Positions 33,922 through 43,976 of a stretch of DNA of 64,000 nucleotides are shown piece after piece. Source of the stretch: Candidatus Yanofskybacteria bacterium RIFCSPHIGHO2_01_FULL_41_26 (GTDB lineage Bacteria > Patescibacteria > Paceibacteria > 2-02-FULL-40-12 > GWA2-44-9). Position numbers and translations under genes: made by a program. The first letter of the stretch is position 1, and each line of letters starts with the position of its first letter. The stretch is taken from positions 31,592 through 95,591 of the forward strand of contig MGJB01000015.1 of the NCBI GenBank assembly GCA_001794055.1, in the 5' to 3' direction. The notes below the pieces were generated by a model. It did not search any database. It was not told where the DNA came from and saw nothing but the letters and a program-made list of their open reading frames with translations.

Positions 33922-35458
33922 TTTTTATCTTTCTTATTAAAAATTCCCTCTCGCCAATCTTCAAAATACTTGAGAAAACAGCAAAAGTCAATATGCCAAT
34001 GAATGAAAGCGTAATTATCTGATACAAACTTCCGAGGAAATTCAGGTCAAAATTTATGAATATATCGGCTAGGGTCATGATAAGTATCATTATCACGCAG
34101 ATGTAAAGTAATTTTAGTAAATAAATACCAATTTCTTTAAGAGGTAACGCTCTTAAATCATATTTCAAGAAAGCCAACAGAATTAGCGCATTCAGGATGC
34201 CGGCCAATGAAAAAGCCAAAGGTAAGGCAAATATACTAAGACTCGGGAACAAATACCGAGCAAAGAAAATATTAGCCGCCACTCCGGCGATACTGGCTAT
34301 CACAGGAGTAAGTGTTTTTTGCATGGCATAGAGAGATCTCGCCAAGAAAGGAATGATACTTTGGGCAACAACTCCGAGCATGAAAAATCCAAGGACATTT
34401 CCAGTCAACTGCATATCTCTGGGTCCGAACAATCCCGAACCAAGAACAATTTGTATCAGGTCTGTTCTTAAATACACCATCAAAAATGAGATGGGCAAGA
34501 TAATGAACAAAATTTTTCGCAATGTTTTGTTGATCCTTTCCACAAATAGAGTTCTGTCCTCTTCAAGCGCCTGACGGGAAAGGGTCGGAAATGAAGCCAC
34601 TGCCGTCGAAATGCCGACCAACGAAATCGGCAGATATTGAAAATTATTGGCAAAATTCAAAACTGCCACACTCCCTGCCGATATGGTAGTAGCCAAGGCA
34701 TTTAATATCATCCAGTTGATTTGAACCGCCGCCAAGCCGATTGTTCTCGGAATCATCAATTTAAGAATCTTCCGCATTCCGGCATCACTAAATCCCCACA
34801 CTTTTTTCCATTTAAAGCCAAGCCCTCTTAATGCCGGTAACTGAACGAGAAGGTGGAGCAAAACGCCAAAGACCACACCTTCAGCCAAACCAAGCGGTCC
34901 GAATTTCGGAACTAGAAAAATAGCACCGAAAATTATCCCCAGATTGTACATTATTGGGGCAAGGGCATACGCCAAAAATCTGTGGAAGACCTGGAGAATC
35001 GAACCGATAACAACGCTTACAGACAGAATCATGGGGCTAAAAAGCATTACTCTAGTAAAAAGAATCGTAAGTTCTCTTTTCTCTGGAGAAAATCCCGGAG
35101 CGATAAGCCGAATAAGCCAAGGAGCAAACATAAACATCACTCCGGCTGTCATGGCCATAATAGCGACTAGAATGTTAAGAAAATTATTGGCCAGATCCCA
35201 TTCTTCACCATCTTTCTTTGACTGATATTCTATAAAAACAGGAATAAAAGCTGATGTCACAGCTCCGATAATTAAAAGGTTGAAAATAAGATCAGGGATA
35301 TTAAAAGAAACATAATAAACATCCAGCAAATCCGAGGCTCCAAAACGAGAAGCTAATATCCTGTCCCTCAATACCCCCAGAACCCTGGAAAGTAAACCTA
35401 AAAAGGCGAGCATCGTGCTCGCCCCCAGCAAGGTTTTAGATTGTCGAGTCAGTATCAT
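33905..35458 (-). CDS. murJ: Lipid II flippase MurJ
   Basis: Flips lipid II across the membrane for peptidoglycan synthesis. The 517-residue protein has about 14 membrane helices. The N-terminal STMLAFLGLLSRVLGVLRDRILASRFG and the RDRIL box match the MurJ/MviN family, as does GVVAQSIIPFLARSLYAMQKTLTP near residue 360. It overlaps the DUF4012 gene by four bases and the small gene downstream by 17. Confidence 0.95.
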   Translation of the reverse strand: MILTRQSKTLLGASTMLAFLGLLSRVLGVLRDRILASRFGASDLLDVYYVSFNIPDLIFNLLIIGAVTSAFIPVFIEYQSKKDGEEWDLANNFLNILVAIMAMTAGVMFMFAPWLIRLIAPGFSPEKRELTILFTRVMLFSPMILSVSVVIGSILQVFHRFLAYALAPIMYNLGIIFGAIFLVPKFGPLGLAEGVVFGVLLHLLVQLPALRGLGFKWKKVWGFSDAGMRKILKLMIPRTIGLAAVQINWMILNALATTISAGSVAVLNFANNFQYLPISLVGISTAVASFPTLSRQALEEDRTLFVERINKTLRKILFIILPISFLMVYLRTDLIQIVLGSGLFGPRDMQLTGNVLGFFMLGVVAQSIIPFLARSLYAMQKTLTPVIASIAGVAANIFFARYLFPSLSIFALPLAFSLAGILNALILLAFLKYDLRALPLKEIGIYLLKLLYICVIMILIMTLADIFINFDLNFLGSLYQIITLSFIGILTFAVFSSILKIGEREFLIRKIKNAFEH

Positions 35459-37956
35459 CTCGGACTAATTATCATGTCTTTTTCCAATGGTCCGTCATAG
35501 TAAGATTTACCATCCATATAAAATTTAAAGTCTTTGACATCCAAACCCGGCTGTTTTTGGATGTATAATTGATAGTCCCGGCCAGATGAGGGGACCATGT
35601 ATTCCAAATCTAGGGTCTTTGTCTCGCCCGGATTTATTATCATCCAGAAACCGTATTCTGTTTTGCCTGCTTCTTTATAAATGGTCACGCCAGTTTCCTT
35701 ATCGGTGTAGCTTTCCTCCTCAAACTTAGAGAGATCTTCATCTTTTTTGAAACCGGATTCAGTGTAGTCTATCAATGGCTTAAATTCCGGCCTTGAATTA
35801 CCGGTCAAACCGGTAAATTCAGAATCTTCCGGAACCAAAACTCTTATATAGGTCGGGTTTTGCTTGTTATAGAATCCATACTCGCTATTTCCTCCATTGT
35901 GCGTGCGAGTTATAGAAACATCATGCTTTACATTTCCATTTTCGGTGGTAGTTTGCACTTTCAGGAATGAGTCCATGACTAGATCGGTTTTAGATCCTTT
36001 CACGTTGCTGAAAGTAACCATGAGATAATCCGAATCGATATTTTTTACTTGGCCGGAAAATCCTTTATCCACCGAAAAACTTTCTAAATTAAGATCTCGG
36101 AAATACATCAGAATATCCTTCCTTTCCATGCTTGATACCAACAAATTAAAAATTTCCAGCCACTTGCTCGACTCAGCCGAGTACAGCTTTTCCAGCATAC
36201 GAGGCGCAAGATCCACGATTATCTGCTTAGGCTGTTTGCGGTCTCCCTTATACTCAACTTCTTCTTGAAGAGAGGAAAATAAATTGCCTGAATCCAGAGT
36301 CAAATCATATTTGGTCATTTCAACAGGGCCGACAATATCCAGAATCTGGGCAACAATCTGGGGATTGAAAGTTATCACCCCATCAACCTCATAACCGGCT
36401 TCTTTTTTGAAAAAGGTGGTTATTTTTCTGGCCGATGTGGGAAAATCAATAAACCAATTTGCGTCCCTCATTCCCCAATTCGGAGTGATATGTTGAAGTT
36501 GAATCGGTGGAACGATAAGCTCCTGAAGCTGGCCATCTAGATTATAAACATCGTCAACTTTTAAATCTTGGAGCTTTCCATCCTTGAATGTAACTACCCC
36601 ATAAGTTCCCGGAAAACCGCCGGTCGGCCTTAACTCCGAAGGATTCTGGAATAATATCAAATATTTTTTTATTCCTTTTGTTCCGATAAAATCTTCCAAA
36701 AATTTGGAGTAATCAACGGAATCATTAACGAGTTTTTCAAAAACAGGAAGTTTCAATTTAAAATCTTCAAAACTTGCTTTTTTATCTTCGGGAATGGCTG
36801 CATCATCAACATCTGCAAGAAATTGTTTGGCCTTTCCTAAATTTTTTTTGGAAAGCATTAGTGCCCTTTTAAGCGAACCTGATATTTCCCCTATCGATAG
36901 CGCTTCGGCGCTGCTCCCCGATATCGGACTTAAAGGATTTAAGATTAAATTAGTTTTGGCTATTTCGCCCATGGCATCGGACATTGCTTGTCCAGCATTG
37001 GCCATTAGCTTGCCGGCTTCAACCAAATTTTTTGCGGACTTCAGTTTTCCCGCCCCACCTGCGGTAAGCTTGTCGAATCCGGGCAAATCTGAAAGCAAAG
37101 AACTGATGCCGGCTCCCATAAAATTCATATCGTCTCCGGCCTTAGAAAATTCCTTATAAGCTTGGGCAAAATTATCTGAAGCAGAAGCAAAATCCATGTT
37201 TTTGATATTCTCCCCTGCGCTCTGAAGATTTGCCACAGCTGAATTGCTTTCTATAACCAACTGGTTTTTGATGCTTATTCCGTAATGCCCGAAAAACGTT
37301 AATGACACTAATCCGAAACCAACGCTTAAGAATAAAGCCTTGCTTAACCTAGACATCTTTATTCTCGGGAGCTTAAATTTTTTTGAGCAGATATCGGATG
37401 ATTTCTTAGAAAAATCTTTCACCCACATATCCAGCTCTTTTGACGCATGAGTTTCTTGCGGTGTTTTTAGGGTAAGAAGTTCGAGATTAAATGGGTCTAT
37501 TTTTTTAGGTTCACCCGAAAAACTGCTTTGACATCTTTCGGGTACGCGTAAATTTATTTGAGCTAATACGGTTTGATAATCAGTCTCTTCATCATTAAAA
37601 ATTTCCGGTTTTTGTTTAGCAAAAACCGGGCGGTATCTGGGTTTAAAATATTTTTCTCCACGAAACTCAACTCCGACAGACACCAATTCGGTTTTGATAT
37701 CTAAATCTTTATTTAAAAATAATTCGAATTCTTCACTCGGAGATTTATTCTTTTCAATATCAGTATGTCTTTTTTTCTTAGACAACGGATTTTTAGTTGC
37801 AGATACCAGGCTTCCGTTTTTATTCATCCTAAACTTCCTTCCCAGATTAAGAACCGACTGAAGACTGGTAATTTTTGAAACGTCAATATTTCCCGAATCA
37901 CCTACCGGTATGACGTCGAACATCGCGGTCAATACTTTATGTTTTTCCTTGGTCAT
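35455..37956 (-). CDS. DUF4012 envelope protein
   Basis: An 833-residue protein with a cytoplasmic, charged N-terminal 200 residues, one membrane helix (about 209-230, ALFLSVGFGLVSLTFFGHYG) and a large outer part. Residues around 430-540 (YLILFQNPSELRPTGGFPGTYG) are the DUF4012 hallmark. Such proteins are widespread in CPR and Gram-positive genomes, often beside polysaccharide genes; function unknown. It starts the unit with murJ and lepA, which suggests a link to envelope assembly. Confidence 0.88.
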   Translation of the reverse strand: MTKEKHKVLTAMFDVIPVGDSGNIDVSKITSLQSVLNLGRKFRMNKNGSLVSATKNPLSKKKRHTDIEKNKSPSEEFELFLNKDLDIKTELVSVGVEFRGEKYFKPRYRPVFAKQKPEIFNDEETDYQTVLAQINLRVPERCQSSFSGEPKKIDPFNLELLTLKTPQETHASKELDMWVKDFSKKSSDICSKKFKLPRIKMSRLSKALFLSVGFGLVSLTFFGHYGISIKNQLVIESNSAVANLQSAGENIKNMDFASASDNFAQAYKEFSKAGDDMNFMGAGISSLLSDLPGFDKLTAGGAGKLKSAKNLVEAGKLMANAGQAMSDAMGEIAKTNLILNPLSPISGSSAEALSIGEISGSLKRALMLSKKNLGKAKQFLADVDDAAIPEDKKASFEDFKLKLPVFEKLVNDSVDYSKFLEDFIGTKGIKKYLILFQNPSELRPTGGFPGTYGVVTFKDGKLQDLKVDDVYNLDGQLQELIVPPIQLQHITPNWGMRDANWFIDFPTSARKITTFFKKEAGYEVDGVITFNPQIVAQILDIVGPVEMTKYDLTLDSGNLFSSLQEEVEYKGDRKQPKQIIVDLAPRMLEKLYSAESSKWLEIFNLLVSSMERKDILMYFRDLNLESFSVDKGFSGQVKNIDSDYLMVTFSNVKGSKTDLVMDSFLKVQTTTENGNVKHDVSITRTHNGGNSEYGFYNKQNPTYIRVLVPEDSEFTGLTGNSRPEFKPLIDYTESGFKKDEDLSKFEEESYTDKETGVTIYKEAGKTEYGFWMIINPGETKTLDLEYMVPSSGRDYQLYIQKQPGLDVKDFKFYMDGKSYYDGPLEKDMIISPR

Positions 37957-38067
37957 CCGTATTTATTATACTTTGTATAATTTATCCGCTCGGATAACAT
38001 AGTAAGTAAACTTACTATTTACTCCTCGCTCATAATTATAACCCGCATAATAAATATATGAAAACGG

Positions 38068-39183
38068 TCAATTGTTCATTCCTGGCCCCATTGTCAAGTT
38101 TAAGATTTTATCCTTGAAAACTTTAATATCAAACTTTTCCGCCTGCTCTCGGCAATCTTTCGGATTGAAATCCCGGTTGTAAAACCCCTCAACTGCCGCC
38201 CCAAGCGATTCGGACGTTTGTTCATTAAAAAATATCCCCGTTTTGTTTTTTACAACTGTTTCAATGGCTCCTCCGCCCTTAAAAGCAATAACCGGCCGTC
38301 CTGATGCCATAGATTCCAACGGAACAATCCCAAAATCCTCTTCTTGCGGAAAAACACACGCTTGCGCCTGCGAATAAAGATTAGCGAGTTTTTCGTCGGA
38401 AACCAGACCAAGAAATTCTATATTCCCCGAAGCCTTGCTTAGGGAATTTCCATAAGCAAGGCTTCTGAGTTTATTCAGTTCTGGTCCAATACCTACTATC
38501 TTAAGAGGTAGTCCGTTTTGTTTGAATGCTTCAACAGCCAGATCAAACCGTTTATATGAAACCAATCGGCCAACCATCAAAAAATAATTTTTCACGTCGT
38601 CGGATGCTTGAAATTTTTCAACATTAACAGGAGGATGGATAATTTTGGAATCCCGTGAATAATATTTTTTGATGCGACCTCGGATAAAATCGGATATAGA
38701 CCAAAATTCATCAACCCTTAACGATGCTTCCTTGTCCCAAATTCTCAAATAAGTTATAAACGGGGGTAGAAACTTTTTTACTAATTTTGGATAACCAAAC
38801 TCTTCAACAAATTTCTGGCTGTTGTCCCATAAAAATCTAGGCGGGGTAAGACAATAACAAATATGCTTTGTTTGAGGTTTGGTAATAATCCCCTTTGCAA
38901 AAGAGGCCGAAACAGAAATAACCACATCATAATCAGAAAAATCGAATTGTTCTATGGCGAGAGGCATCAGCAACGGAAAAACCCGATGATGTTTTTTGGC
39001 AAAAGGCAGGTTTTGAAGAAAAGAGGTCTTTATAATCCGCCCATCGAATACACCTCCGGTTGCATCTCGATCGTATAAAAGTGTGTATATAGGAGCTCTC
39101 GGATATAGAGCGCATAAAACCTGAAGCATTCTTTCAGCTCCTCCGAATTGATTGAGATATTCGTGAACTAACGCGACCTTCAT
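38068..39183 (-). CDS. Glycosyltransferase family 4 (group 1)
   Basis: Two Rossmann-type halves. VHEYLNQFGGAERMLQ at residues 6-21 is the acceptor-side glycine loop and YFLMVGRLVSYKRFDLAVEAF near 200 begins the nucleotide-sugar half. PQEEDFGIVPLESMASGRPVIAF is the E-x7-E donor motif. 371 residues is normal. Donor and acceptor are unknown; neighbouring DUF4012 and murJ suggest surface glycans. Confidence 0.9.
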   Translation of the reverse strand: MKVALVHEYLNQFGGAERMLQVLCALYPRAPIYTLLYDRDATGGVFDGRIIKTSFLQNLPFAKKHHRVFPLLMPLAIEQFDFSDYDVVISVSASFAKGIITKPQTKHICYCLTPPRFLWDNSQKFVEEFGYPKLVKKFLPPFITYLRIWDKEASLRVDEFWSISDFIRGRIKKYYSRDSKIIHPPVNVEKFQASDDVKNYFLMVGRLVSYKRFDLAVEAFKQNGLPLKIVGIGPELNKLRSLAYGNSLSKASGNIEFLGLVSDEKLANLYSQAQACVFPQEEDFGIVPLESMASGRPVIAFKGGGAIETVVKNKTGIFFNEQTSESLGAAVEGFYNRDFNPKDCREQAEKFDIKVFKDKILNLTMGPGMNN

Positions 39184-39225
39184 GTTCCCACGATATCAAG
39201 TAAAACCTTTTTGTTCAATTTAAAA

Positions 39226-39245
39226 CGGGGCCACCCTTGGCCCCG
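39226..39245 (-). terminator. Terminator upstream of the glycosyltransferase
   Basis: Minus strand CGGGGCCA-AGGG-TGGCCCCG followed by TTTTAAATT. No gene on the right reads into it, so it implies a short leftward transcript starting before 39390. Confidence 0.7.
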
Positions 39246-39396
39246 CCTCTTTCCCGGTTCGGAATCGAGGATTTGGTTTTAGCTCTCCTCCGGCACCACC
39301 ATTTGTTTCGGCAGCGTTGTTGTGGCTTTTTCTATCGCGGTCGCGATGCGCTCGCCTAATTAGACAATCGCACACACGATAATAAGCTAAGATGTC
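39246..39396 (-). other. Possible short transcript of unknown kind
   Basis: TTGACA occurs at 39391-39396 on the minus strand and a clear terminator follows at 39226-39245. No good -10 box is spaced correctly. The stretch has a coding-like minus frame (LGERIATAIEKATTTLPKQM then VVPEES and stop) without a start codon. It may be a small RNA or a gene remnant. The rest of the 39184-39487 gap shows nothing else. Confidence 0.25.
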
Positions 39397-39487
39397 AACG
39401 CAATGTCGTGGTTATCCACAGAATTGGGTTGCGTTTGTAATACAAACGTAATACATTTGTCTCAATAAACCAGTAACAACTCAAAAC

Positions 39488-39823
39488 ATGGACAACACAA
39501 ACAAAGATTACGTTATCAACCTGCGTGTATCACGAGCCACGTACGAAAAAATTAAACACAAAGCTAGAGAGAATAGCGAAAGTGTCTCAACCTTGATTCG
39601 CAAAGCCATCAGTGATAGCGTCGAAATCATCGGCGACCTGTCTGACGAGCTGTTTCAGAAACGGGAGAAGTTTAAGGATATTATCGGCTATCATCGATTC
39701 AAAACCGCTCAAGAATTAGAATGCGCCCAATGCCGCTCAAAAATACCAGCCGGAGAAACGGCTACCGTCGGCGAAACGGAAAAAACCAGAAAATATTTCT
39801 TCTGTAAGATTTGTCGGCCATAA
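39488..39823 (+). CDS. Ribbon-helix-helix protein with zinc ribbon
   Basis: 111 residues. The N-terminal YVINLRVSRATYEKIKHKARENSESVSTLIRKAI region is a ribbon-helix-helix DNA-binding pattern. The C-terminal CAQCRSKIPAGE and CKIC give four cysteines for a zinc ribbon. It is probably a small regulator. Eight bases separate it from the AarF-family gene, so the two are likely one unit. Confidence 0.65.
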   Translation: MDNTNKDYVINLRVSRATYEKIKHKARENSESVSTLIRKAISDSVEIIGDLSDELFQKREKFKDIIGYHRFKTAQELECAQCRSKIPAGETATVGETEKTRKYFFCKICRP

Positions 39824-39830
39824 TCCAAAC

Positions 39831-41252
39831 ATGAAAACGTTCCGCCGATTATTTAAGATTTTAACGACAAGCTTCAGATATTTCATATTTTACAAGCTCA
39901 CGCACCGCAGATGCGAGCCTCTGGGAGTACGAATTCGTTTGGCCTGTCAGGAGTTGGGATTAGTTTTTACAAAAATCGGCCAAATCTTAAGCACAAGATA
40001 TGAGTTGTTATCACACGAAGATTGCGCTGAACTCCAGAAACTTTTGGATGCCGTGCCGCCGATTCCCTACCAGGAAGTAAGCAGAATATTTCTTGAAGAT
40101 TTTAAAGCTCTTCCTGAAACTCTTTTTCAAAATTGGAATCCTGTCCCCATAGCTTCAGCTTCCATCGCTCAAGTTTACCGAGCATTTATCCCGGAACATG
40201 GCGAAGTTGCCGTAAAAGTGCGACGGCCGGGCATAGAGAAAAACATTCGGACAGATTTAAAAATACTAAAACGTTTGGGGAAAATAGCCCAGCTGTTCTC
40301 CGGCGATCTCCGCCAAATCAAACTTGATGAAGTTTTTTCACAAATTGAGTCGTGGCTGCTGTCGGAAGTTAATTTCAGAAACGAAGCCGAAAATTTGGAC
40401 CGGATTGCAAACTCTTATCATGGGAAGATGAGAAAAGTAATCGGTGAATACGCGGATGCAATTACTTTTCCGAATGTGTATCCGGAATTTTGCTCTAATC
40501 AAATTATCACTATGGAATTTATCGACGGCGTGCCGGTTCGAAATTTTAAAGCAATCGAGAATGATTCCAAATACGATATCCCAACCTCTCTGAAAGCATC
40601 CATGGGTGCGATTATGCGAATGTGGATTAAGGGCAAGGAGTTTTCTTTTCATGGTGATCCCCATCCTTCCAATTTGCTTATACTTCCCTACGGCAGGCTC
40701 GCTTTTTTAGATTTGGGACTTTTGGGCAATCTCAACACAAAAGATACTCAGGAAACCAGAGATCTTCTCTTGGCGGTTTACGCTCAAGATTTAGAGGCCG
40801 TGATACGAACGGCTCTAAAAATGTGCGGCGCGTCATACGATAAATATTCCTCAAAAATAAGAGAGGATATCAAAAATTATCTTAAATACACAAATGACAG
40901 CCCAATGGGTTTTTGGTTCACCGGCTTAATCAAGGTTTTTATTAAGCACCATATTCCTTTTCCCTATCACATCGTGCTAATTGGTCGAATGCAGGCCATC
41001 ATCGAGGGTCTCTTCGAAACCGTAATACCCGGCACAACCACGATAGATGCTTTCGGTGACGAATTAAGAAGGGGCCTCCGCCAGCAAATATTCAATAACC
41101 TGTTGGAAATCGATCTAAACCCTATTTTTTATGCTCTAAGCGAACAAGCTAAGAAAAGTCCCAAACTCATTGCCGAACTCGTCGGTAAATATTTTAATAA
41201 CCCACTTCAATTAGTTCGAGATTTAAAAAAATTTTGTTACGACTTAAATTGA
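39831..41252 (+). CDS. AarF/UbiB/ABC1-family kinase-like protein
   Basis: A 473-residue atypical kinase. Typical boxes are GLVFTKIGQILSTR (the KxGQ motif, about residues 44-57), PIASASIAQVYRA (the alanine-rich loop), VAVKVRRPGIEK with the ATP-binding lysine, and FSFHGDPHPSNLL plus AFLDLGL for the catalytic and metal aspartates. Family members assist quinone or lipid metabolism; no ubiquinone pathway is visible here, so the role is open. Confidence 0.9.
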   Translation: MKTFRRLFKILTTSFRYFIFYKLTHRRCEPLGVRIRLACQELGLVFTKIGQILSTRYELLSHEDCAELQKLLDAVPPIPYQEVSRIFLEDFKALPETLFQNWNPVPIASASIAQVYRAFIPEHGEVAVKVRRPGIEKNIRTDLKILKRLGKIAQLFSGDLRQIKLDEVFSQIESWLLSEVNFRNEAENLDRIANSYHGKMRKVIGEYADAITFPNVYPEFCSNQIITMEFIDGVPVRNFKAIENDSKYDIPTSLKASMGAIMRMWIKGKEFSFHGDPHPSNLLILPYGRLAFLDLGLLGNLNTKDTQETRDLLLAVYAQDLEAVIRTALKMCGASYDKYSSKIREDIKNYLKYTNDSPMGFWFTGLIKVFIKHHIPFPYHIVLIGRMQAIIEGLFETVIPGTTTIDAFGDELRRGLRQQIFNNLLEIDLNPIFYALSEQAKKSPKLIAELVGKYFNNPLQLVRDLKKFCYDLN

Positions 41253-41267
41253 ATAGAGCCCCTATTT

Positions 41268-42503
41268 TCAAACTCGGTGCCGGGGTCGATGAGGTTTTCG
41301 CGGCATATCAAGCGCGGCTAACAACACATGGTGTCTCATTACAAATTGATAAGCAATCCAGGATACAAACAGCAATAGCGCCGCGGACATGATTGTCCAC
41401 GACGGACCAATCCAGCCATATAGAAAACCGGCCAGAATCGGACCGAGAGCCCAGCCTAAATCCTGGAAAAGATTTATCACACCCGAAACAAGACCGTCAT
41501 TGGCATGTTCTTTGTCCAGACTATGGAGCCACGACCACAAGGAAATGCTGGCCATTTCTTCTCCGGTTGTAGCCAAAAATCCAAAAAGAAGGAAAAGCCA
41601 ATTAAAATTAAAACTAAGAATTGTCCCCGACACCGAAAATAACAAGAGGCCGAAAAACACCAACGTTCTTTTGTTGCCCCGATCCGCCATTTTGCCGAGA
41701 ATAAATCCAAGCGCCACCACCGCAAAATCAAAAATGCCCAGTCCGATGCTCAAGAGGCCGGAATTAGCGGTATTCGCGATTACCAAAGGCACCACAAACC
41801 AAATCACTCCGTAGAATATGGACGAAGTAAGCCCAGTAAGCAAAAGCATCGTGCTTGCCGGGTTTAATTTGCTTAGAATCGGCAAAATTTTATGGATATA
41901 GCTACGGCGAATATAATGATACTGGGTTGGGATTTTTTGTTCTGAATGGACGGATGCCGCGTCTGAAGGACTAAAATAGATAACAAAAAGGGCAATGGCC
42001 ATTGTCACAAATATCAGCCAGCCGATCATCGTCGTACTCAAAGCAAGAACTAAACCAAGAACAGCACTCGCTAGAACAACGCCCATAGACCCAAAAATAT
42101 CCCGAAATGAGAAAAACTTTCCGGCATTTTCTTTTGGTGCTTGAGAAAGCACATAGGCGTTGACGCCGGGACCAAAAAACACCCAGCCAAAAGTGGCAGC
42201 GGTAAGACTCACGAGATACGTGGTCAGTGTGAATTGAAAAACAAGCGCGATGCCAGCGAAAAGAAAAATAAAGGTGGTCAATTTAAGCAGTCGGAGATAG
42301 CCAAAACGGTCCAGAAGATGTCCGGCCGGTACATCTAAAATCAACTGAATGACCGACCCGCCGCCCATCAAAACACCCACAACCCAAAGAGGTAAAAGTC
42401 TCTCCCCCAGCGGCGAGATAAGGGAATAATGAAGCGCTCCGCCCAATTTATAAAGCACCAAAAAAATCCAAAAGGGAATAAATTTTAAAAAAATATTTTT
42501 CAT
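41268..42503 (-). CDS. Major facilitator superfamily transporter
   Basis: 411 residues with about 12 membrane helices. Motif A-like PAGHLLDRFGYLRLLKL follows the second helix (about residues 59-75) and GKMADRGNKRTLVFF is the matching loop in the second half. Substrate unknown. Convergent with the kinase gene, with 15 bases between stops. Confidence 0.85.
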   Translation of the reverse strand: MKNIFLKFIPFWIFLVLYKLGGALHYSLISPLGERLLPLWVVGVLMGGGSVIQLILDVPAGHLLDRFGYLRLLKLTTFIFLFAGIALVFQFTLTTYLVSLTAATFGWVFFGPGVNAYVLSQAPKENAGKFFSFRDIFGSMGVVLASAVLGLVLALSTTMIGWLIFVTMAIALFVIYFSPSDAASVHSEQKIPTQYHYIRRSYIHKILPILSKLNPASTMLLLTGLTSSIFYGVIWFVVPLVIANTANSGLLSIGLGIFDFAVVALGFILGKMADRGNKRTLVFFGLLLFSVSGTILSFNFNWLFLLFGFLATTGEEMASISLWSWLHSLDKEHANDGLVSGVINLFQDLGWALGPILAGFLYGWIGPSWTIMSAALLLFVSWIAYQFVMRHHVLLAALDMPRKPHRPRHRV

Positions 42504-42515
42504 TTTAGAATCCCA

Positions 42516-43907
42516 TTATACCGCAGAACGATCGCTGATAATTTTTAAGATCGTACGGAAAATAATTTTCAAATCAAGAAGCATTGACCAATTTTCAATA
42601 TAAAACGTATCGAGAGCCACTTCCTGGTCAAACGGCAAATCAGACGAACCTGAAATCTGGGCTAAGCCGGTAGCTCCGGCCTTAATGGCAAGAACTCTTT
42701 TGTGATGTTTTTCGTATTTTGAGATCTCATCCGGTTGATGAGGTCGAGGACCGACCAGACTAATATCGCCTTTCAAAATATTCCAAAATTGCGGTATCTC
42801 GTCTAATCGAAACTTTCTAATAAAACATCCCACCCCCGTAACTCTCGGGTCGTTTTTTATTTTGAAAAGCGGACCGTCTTGTCTTTCGTTGAAAATTGCA
42901 AGCTGAGATTTTAATTTCTCGGCATTCTCTATCATTCCTCTAAATTTTATAAGTTCAAATTCTTTATTTTTGCTGACCCTTTTCAGTCGGACAAAAACCG
43001 GACCTTCCGTTTCCCATTTTATAGCAAAAGCGATTATGGTCATAAGAGGAGAAAATATCAGTAAGCCCAGAATTCCAGAGAAAACATCCAGAACTCTTTT
43101 AATGACTTTGCCCCAGCCGTCCAAAACGGTTCTTTTTAATTCTATCAGAGGCATCCCGTTTATTACTCCTACTTCATAATTGGCAGTCATTGTCTGGTTT
43201 AAACTTGGAACAAATTTAAAAACAAGATGGTTCTCGTTGCAAAAATCAATAAGCTCAATTATTTTATCGGCCGGATAATCATGATTAGCCAAAATAACCT
43301 CGTCCACTCCCGGGTTTCCAGCCGAAGATCTGACCTTATCAATTTCCAAACTTAAAAGATGTTTGACAATTCGATAACCCGAAGAGGGTTTATTTTGAAT
43401 ATCATTTACAATATTTAAAGCAACTCTGTCATTGCCAACAACCATTATTTTATGGATACCAAAATCATATTTAGACACAAAAAAATCTTGAAGATACCTA
43501 ATCAGAATCCTCCCTAAAAACACAAAAATAACCGCAAAAAACCAACCTCCCAATACAAGAAATCTTGAATTAAAAAGTTCTTGTCTTAAGAAAATATATA
43601 CTATAACAGCCATCACTGCCGCAGAAGAAGACACCAATATTTTAAAAAATTCTTCTGCTACGCCCATTCTTGCCTTCATGGAATATAGCCCGGAGATGGC
43701 ATAAGAAACAAGAAATAAGACAGAAACAAAAATCACTAAATAAAGATACTTATCGAGAGGAAGATTGAACTCAAAAAACACGGGCCTAAAAGTGCGTAAA
43801 ATTTCTGTTCGTAATACATATGTGGTTGCACCTGCCGCTAAAAGCATCAAAAAATCCGTCGGAAGGCACAGGACATTGAAGAATAGATCCGCTTTTTTCA
43901 CTGTCAA
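42516..43907 (-). CDS. Polyprenyl-phosphate sugar-phosphate transferase (WbaP/CpsE type)
   Basis: Starts glycan assembly by moving a sugar phosphate to undecaprenyl phosphate. Residues 1-110 contain four membrane helices, a CoA-binding-like domain spans about 150-260, and the catalytic bacterial sugar transferase domain starts at KRVLDVFSGILGLLIFSPLM. GPVFVRLKRVSKNKEFELIKFRGM, RKFRLDEIPQFWNILKGDISLVGPRP and the final AGATGLAQISG are the conserved boxes. 463 residues is typical. Confidence 0.93.
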   Translation of the reverse strand: MTVKKADLFFNVLCLPTDFLMLLAAGATTYVLRTEILRTFRPVFFEFNLPLDKYLYLVIFVSVLFLVSYAISGLYSMKARMGVAEEFFKILVSSSAAVMAVIVYIFLRQELFNSRFLVLGGWFFAVIFVFLGRILIRYLQDFFVSKYDFGIHKIMVVGNDRVALNIVNDIQNKPSSGYRIVKHLLSLEIDKVRSSAGNPGVDEVILANHDYPADKIIELIDFCNENHLVFKFVPSLNQTMTANYEVGVINGMPLIELKRTVLDGWGKVIKRVLDVFSGILGLLIFSPLMTIIAFAIKWETEGPVFVRLKRVSKNKEFELIKFRGMIENAEKLKSQLAIFNERQDGPLFKIKNDPRVTGVGCFIRKFRLDEIPQFWNILKGDISLVGPRPHQPDEISKYEKHHKRVLAIKAGATGLAQISGSSDLPFDQEVALDTFYIENWSMLLDLKIIFRTILKIISDRSAV

Positions 43908-43939
43908 AAAATAGCATAAATAGCCTCAAATTTCAACTT

Positions 43940-43968
43940 TTGACTTTAATCAATTTTTTTGATATAAT
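43940..43968 (+). promoter_or_regulatory. Promoter of the RNase P RNA gene
   Basis: TTGACT at 43940-43945 and perfect TATAAT at 43963-43968, spacing 17; the P1 helix of the RNA starts nine bases later. Confidence 0.8.
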
Positions 43969-43976
43969 TGATCCAC

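Noticed and set aside
39230..39330. 5S rRNA- or SRP RNA-like sequence
   Set aside because: ATTCCGAACCGGG recalls 5S loop C, but the other conserved parts are missing, and the SRP GGAAG loop is absent.
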